Below are positions 60,355 through 64,000 of a stretch of DNA of 64,000 nucleotides, in pieces (position 1 is the stretch's first letter; the number at the start of each line of letters is the position of its first letter). A model generated the notes under the pieces. That model had not been told where the DNA came from. It ran no database searches and was given only the letters and a program-made list of their open reading frames with translations. The stretch spans positions 16,344,858-16,408,857 of the forward strand of contig HG738139.1 in NCBI GenBank assembly GCA_000499405.2. Direction: 5' to 3'. The translations under genes and the position numbers were made by a program. Origin of the DNA: Onchocerca volvulus. Lineage: Eukaryota > Nematoda > Chromadorea > Rhabditida > Onchocercidae.

Positions 60355-63300
60355 CTGAAATTGCACTAAAATCTCGTAATGATCTGAATTTTGGTAGTTT
60401 GATTGTATTTGAAATAGAATGACGAAGAACTAGAATTTATTGAAAAATAATGTGAACGGGAATTTGAAAATAAGTTTAGTGGTTGAAGTAGAAAATAATC
60501 TATTTTAACTTGTAAGATAATAGACAAAAGATGGTTATGGTATAAAAAATGCTCAAGTAAATTAACCAGTTGAATCAGGTATACAATAGAAATAATGGAT
60601 CAAAAAGCAAAAATACAAAAAAATTATCTGCACAGAGTATTAGATGAAGTATAGTAAGTTGTAGATTAATTGCTACATTATCACTTAAAATTCAAACTAC
60701 TAAGCAGTGCTTTAAGTTCTTAGTTTTCTTAATTAAGTTCTTAATTTTATTAATAAGCAAAGTATTAATTAAATCCGAGCAAATTACAATCAAGTTTCTG
60801 ACTTAGGTTGAATTATGCTGAAGTTATTGATTAAAACATTAGTAATGAAATATAAATAACCAGTCTTAAAGTCGTTTTTTTCGGAGATAATTTTGTTTCT
60901 TTTGGTATCATTTGGTTATCACCATCTTTAGATTGTTATTATTGCAGTTCATAATTTCAATGCATTGATGAAAAAAAAAATTTTCACGGATCTTTCATCA
61001 GTATAAGCGAAAGGCAATTGAGTCACAATCAAAAAGTAGTAAACAAACCATATTTGAAGCAGCCTGATAATACTATTAACCAAAATACGGGATGCATTGA
61101 TGGAAATGATTTTATAGATCTTTCGCCCACTATTTATCTTTTATCCTTTTATTTCTTTGGTGAAATAGATGAAGTGGGTGCTAGAATTGAAAAACCTAGA
61201 ATTAAAGCATAGTTTAGGGTTCGTAATGAATTAGAAGCTATGCTTCAACTTTTAAAATTAGATCAGCGAGTAGTTAAAACCATAAAAGTACTCCAAATAT
61301 CAACCATATTTTCAAAACTTTAAAAACGATTAAAAAATTAGTAACACAATTCGAAAGCCAGTACGTTATTTTTTAATAAATGTGAGAAATATTTTGAAAA
61401 TTGTGGAAAATATTTTGAAAATTTGGGGAATATCTCGAAAAGTCTAAAAAAATTTATGAGAATATAAAAAATTAAGAACTTATGACATATTAAAGATTTG
61501 TAGAATTTTAGAATTGGAAAACTGTAAAATCCGAGTCAGTTTTGTTTTTATGTTTGGAGTTTTTATGTTGTTTTTATGTTTTATGTTTTTATGTTTGTAT
61601 CCAGATGAAAATATTTGTTTTGACTTTCTGTGTTAGTGGCTTGCAAACAATTGGCCTTTCAGAAAATATTAGTTCCAGACTTGTATAATCATTTAAAAAA
61701 TCTAAAATTCAAGTTATTTATTTCTCGTTTTGCTTAAACATGCTGTTTTCTTATAGGTTAAGTGTCGATCATATTATGCAATATATATATTTATGTATTT
61801 TTTTCACCTGTAAAGCTTTTGCAATGCTTTTGTTATAATTGAAGTTCTTTATTCGTTGTTCTATTCTGCTAGGTTTCAGCATTGTTATTCAAATTGAATT
61901 AGGGCAATAAAATTTGCGCAAGTGAGAGAAATCAGAATAAGATGAAGTGTGCGAAATATTTATGGAAATATCAAGCAACATTGGATTGTTAGTCATTAAC
62001 TATCCGATAATCGATATGAAATCACACCTTTTTACAATCCGTCCACCAGTATTATTAAATAAAGATCACTTGAGCCGTAGAAATTGAATCGGACATGAAT
62101 GCAAATGTTATAGCTGATGGGTTAATATTAAATGTTTTCAGAATAACTAAATAGTTTAAATAGAAATAAATTTTTGGATGAATCACAATTTCTTATTTTT
62201 GTTTAGAGAAATGTAAAGATAAAGTGGTAAAATACAATTAGGAGTTCTTTTTATAATTAGAAGCAATTATTATTGAAGAAGATCATGAATGATATGCGTG
62301 CGTCAATATGCCGATTACTCCGGAAAAAAGAAGAGAATAAAAGTGGAAAATGAAAGGGAACAGATACTTTTGAAAGTGTTTGCATGAGGATGAATGGGTT
62401 TTTGAGCTTGTAAGTTAGGAAACTTGCTAAACTGAAAATTACTGGAGTTTATGCGGAAATACGTATAGATAATAGATAGGAAGGAGAAGGATTCATCAAA
62501 GTCCAAATTCATTGTAAAGTGAGGAAAAATAAACAAATATCGAAAAATGAGTGCAAGAAAAAATTGAAATTTGCAATTAAATCCAATGAAAAAAGAATAT
62601 TTGAGAATGAGTGAAAAGAGATGAAGCATTAGGAGTAAAACAATTTCTCGCTTTAGTTTTTTCCACTTTTTAAAGAGATGGGTGTGAAATGAATAAATAT
62701 CGCTGTGCTCAGCAGTCTTTCCACTGGTCTCCAATTAAAATTTTACGAAATGTTGACTTATACTGATGAGCGCGATTATTCTATTTTAACATGAATCCTT
62801 GCTGAGCTTATGGATCGAAAGAGAAGAAAAGGTGTTGAGAGAATATTTTTGATATCTTCGAAAGCATGACATTTTGCGTTCAAGAACTTTCATTTATACA
62901 ACTAATATGTCATATATTTCTGTGCTGTTACGGTGATCATCCAATCGAAGATCTGTGAAATATCTAGATAAATTGTTCATAGAAACAAGATGATTAAGTT
63001 GTACTAGACAAGTAGCTGTAGACATTAAAACATCAATAGGTGTTATCAAGACTTCAAGACATGTTGGAAATAAAAAATTTATGTCACTCGAATTTTCGAA
63101 GTGAAATTAAAATCGAATTCAGATGTAACTAAATTGAATATTGCAACAGGAGAAAGGACGATATTGTACTGATCGAAAACGAGAAAAGTAAATAAAGAGC
63201 TTTGCAAGAGGACGATGAGTGTACGCTGCATACGATTGTACAAACTGATAATACGAAGACAAGGAAAACCAAATGTTGTCGTTTATATTCTGCATCAATC

Positions 63301-64000
63301 AATAATTCTTATTTAATTATGGAACTATTTCTTTTTGTTAATTGAGACAAATCGGAAAGAAAAGGGAAAGAATATGGGAATTAGGAAGAGAATTGCTGAT
63401 ATAGTGAAATAAAGGCAGTGAGTTGTCGATTTTTTCAATAGAATTAGATGAAATACATGTTGCATTTAAATGTAAAAGGTTAGAAAAAGTAGCTATCACT
63501 TTAATCATTAGTGCCAACTAAGTTAACCTTTTGGTACTTTTCCATCAAAGTTGATGGTAACTTAATGAAAAACGAATATTAAGTAAGTTGTATGGACTAT
63601 CGCTGTTTGGATTTGCTATTATTTATAATATTTCACTTCACATTTTTATTTATTTCAAGTATATGTTTATATGTATATGTATGTGATATCTACATGCGTC
63701 ATGTTTTATAGTCGGGGAGATTTTTTCTATTAATTCCAAAATTTTCATCCGAGAGAATCTAATGAATTGTATTGCTAATATCCTTTTGAAAGTGAACTAA
63801 ATTTTTCTGATTAAAAAAAGAGATATTAATATAATTTCAAGCATTTATTGTAATTGATCTGAAGTTAAGTATAAATCTAACTAACAATTAATTCCTTGAA
63901 TTGAAATGTTTTATCTTACTTGCTGAATTTCTTTAGTAAATACTATTGCTTTTAATTATCATCTATGGAGAAGTGGAAGAAGAAATATTTGTAAGATAAA
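60355..64000. other. No gene recognised
   Basis: Apart from the expected but unseen first exon of the Ly6 gene, nothing here is convincing. The longest frame (62734-62315, minus, 139 codons) is Phe/Leu/Ser-rich and complements a purine-rich plus strand, so it is likely a composition artefact. There are small low-complexity stretches such as repeated TTTTTATGTT near 61550-61600. Confidence 0.5.

Noticed and set aside
62315..62734. 139-codon minus-strand frame, the longest at the right end
   Set aside because: Its Phe/Leu/Ser-rich content mirrors a purine-rich plus strand; no leader, domain or splice context.

Overview
The window is nuclear DNA of a nematode, most likely a parasitic clade III (filarial-like) species. 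The evidence is the strong AT bias, compact genes cut into many small exons with GT/AG introns (some only 52-57 nt), TTTTCAG-type acceptors just upstream of start codons that suit spliced-leader trans-splicing, a gbf-1 orthologue with nematode-like spacing, and Ly6, CUB and cadherin genes of metazoan type. There are no bacterial features, rRNA, tRNA or CRISPR. Almost every gene was assembled by eye by joining exons whose splice phases agree, so small exons and 5' ends may be missing.

Layout, left to right. 0.8-3.6 kb: two unrecognised plus-strand genes. 4.0-9.7 kb (minus): a cadherin with a signal peptide and about five cadherin repeats but no visible membrane segment. 10.1-11.3 kb (minus): a CUB-domain gene in very small exons. 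11.3-15.2 kb: largely non-coding. 15.25-17.3 kb (plus): an unrecognised five-exon gene. 20.7-21.6 kb (plus): IMMP1L, the mitochondrial inner membrane peptidase subunit 1. 23.6-40.2 kb (plus): a complete 44-exon gbf-1/GBF1, the Arf GEF of the early secretory pathway, which dominates the window; one intron carries a small non-autonomous Helitron. 40.1-41.7 kb (minus): a tentative gene that may overlap the gbf-1 3' end. 42.3-44.5 kb: a truncated Helitron. 44.5-45.7 kb (plus): a short unrecognised gene, convergent with a 12-exon protein tyrosine phosphatase (45.8-51.2 kb, minus) that lacks the catalytic Cys and Asp. A tiny two-exon plus-strand gene lies inside one intron of that phosphatase. 51.3-54.5 kb: a Helitron with both termini. 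54.9-58.4 kb (plus): an unrecognised acidic gene. 59.0-60.4 kb (minus): a Ly6/three-finger protein with a hydrophobic C-terminus. 60.4-64 kb: nothing convincing.

The genes do not form a pathway. gbf-1 (Golgi Arf activation) and IMMP1L (maturation of proteins in the intermembrane space) are housekeeping genes. The cadherin, CUB and Ly6 genes are surface or secreted products, and the phosphatase is a predicted pseudoenzyme. No novel multi-gene system was found. The most interesting items are the inactive phosphatase, the gene nested in it, and the Helitron family caught at three stages: with both ends, truncated, and miniature inside a gbf-1 intron.
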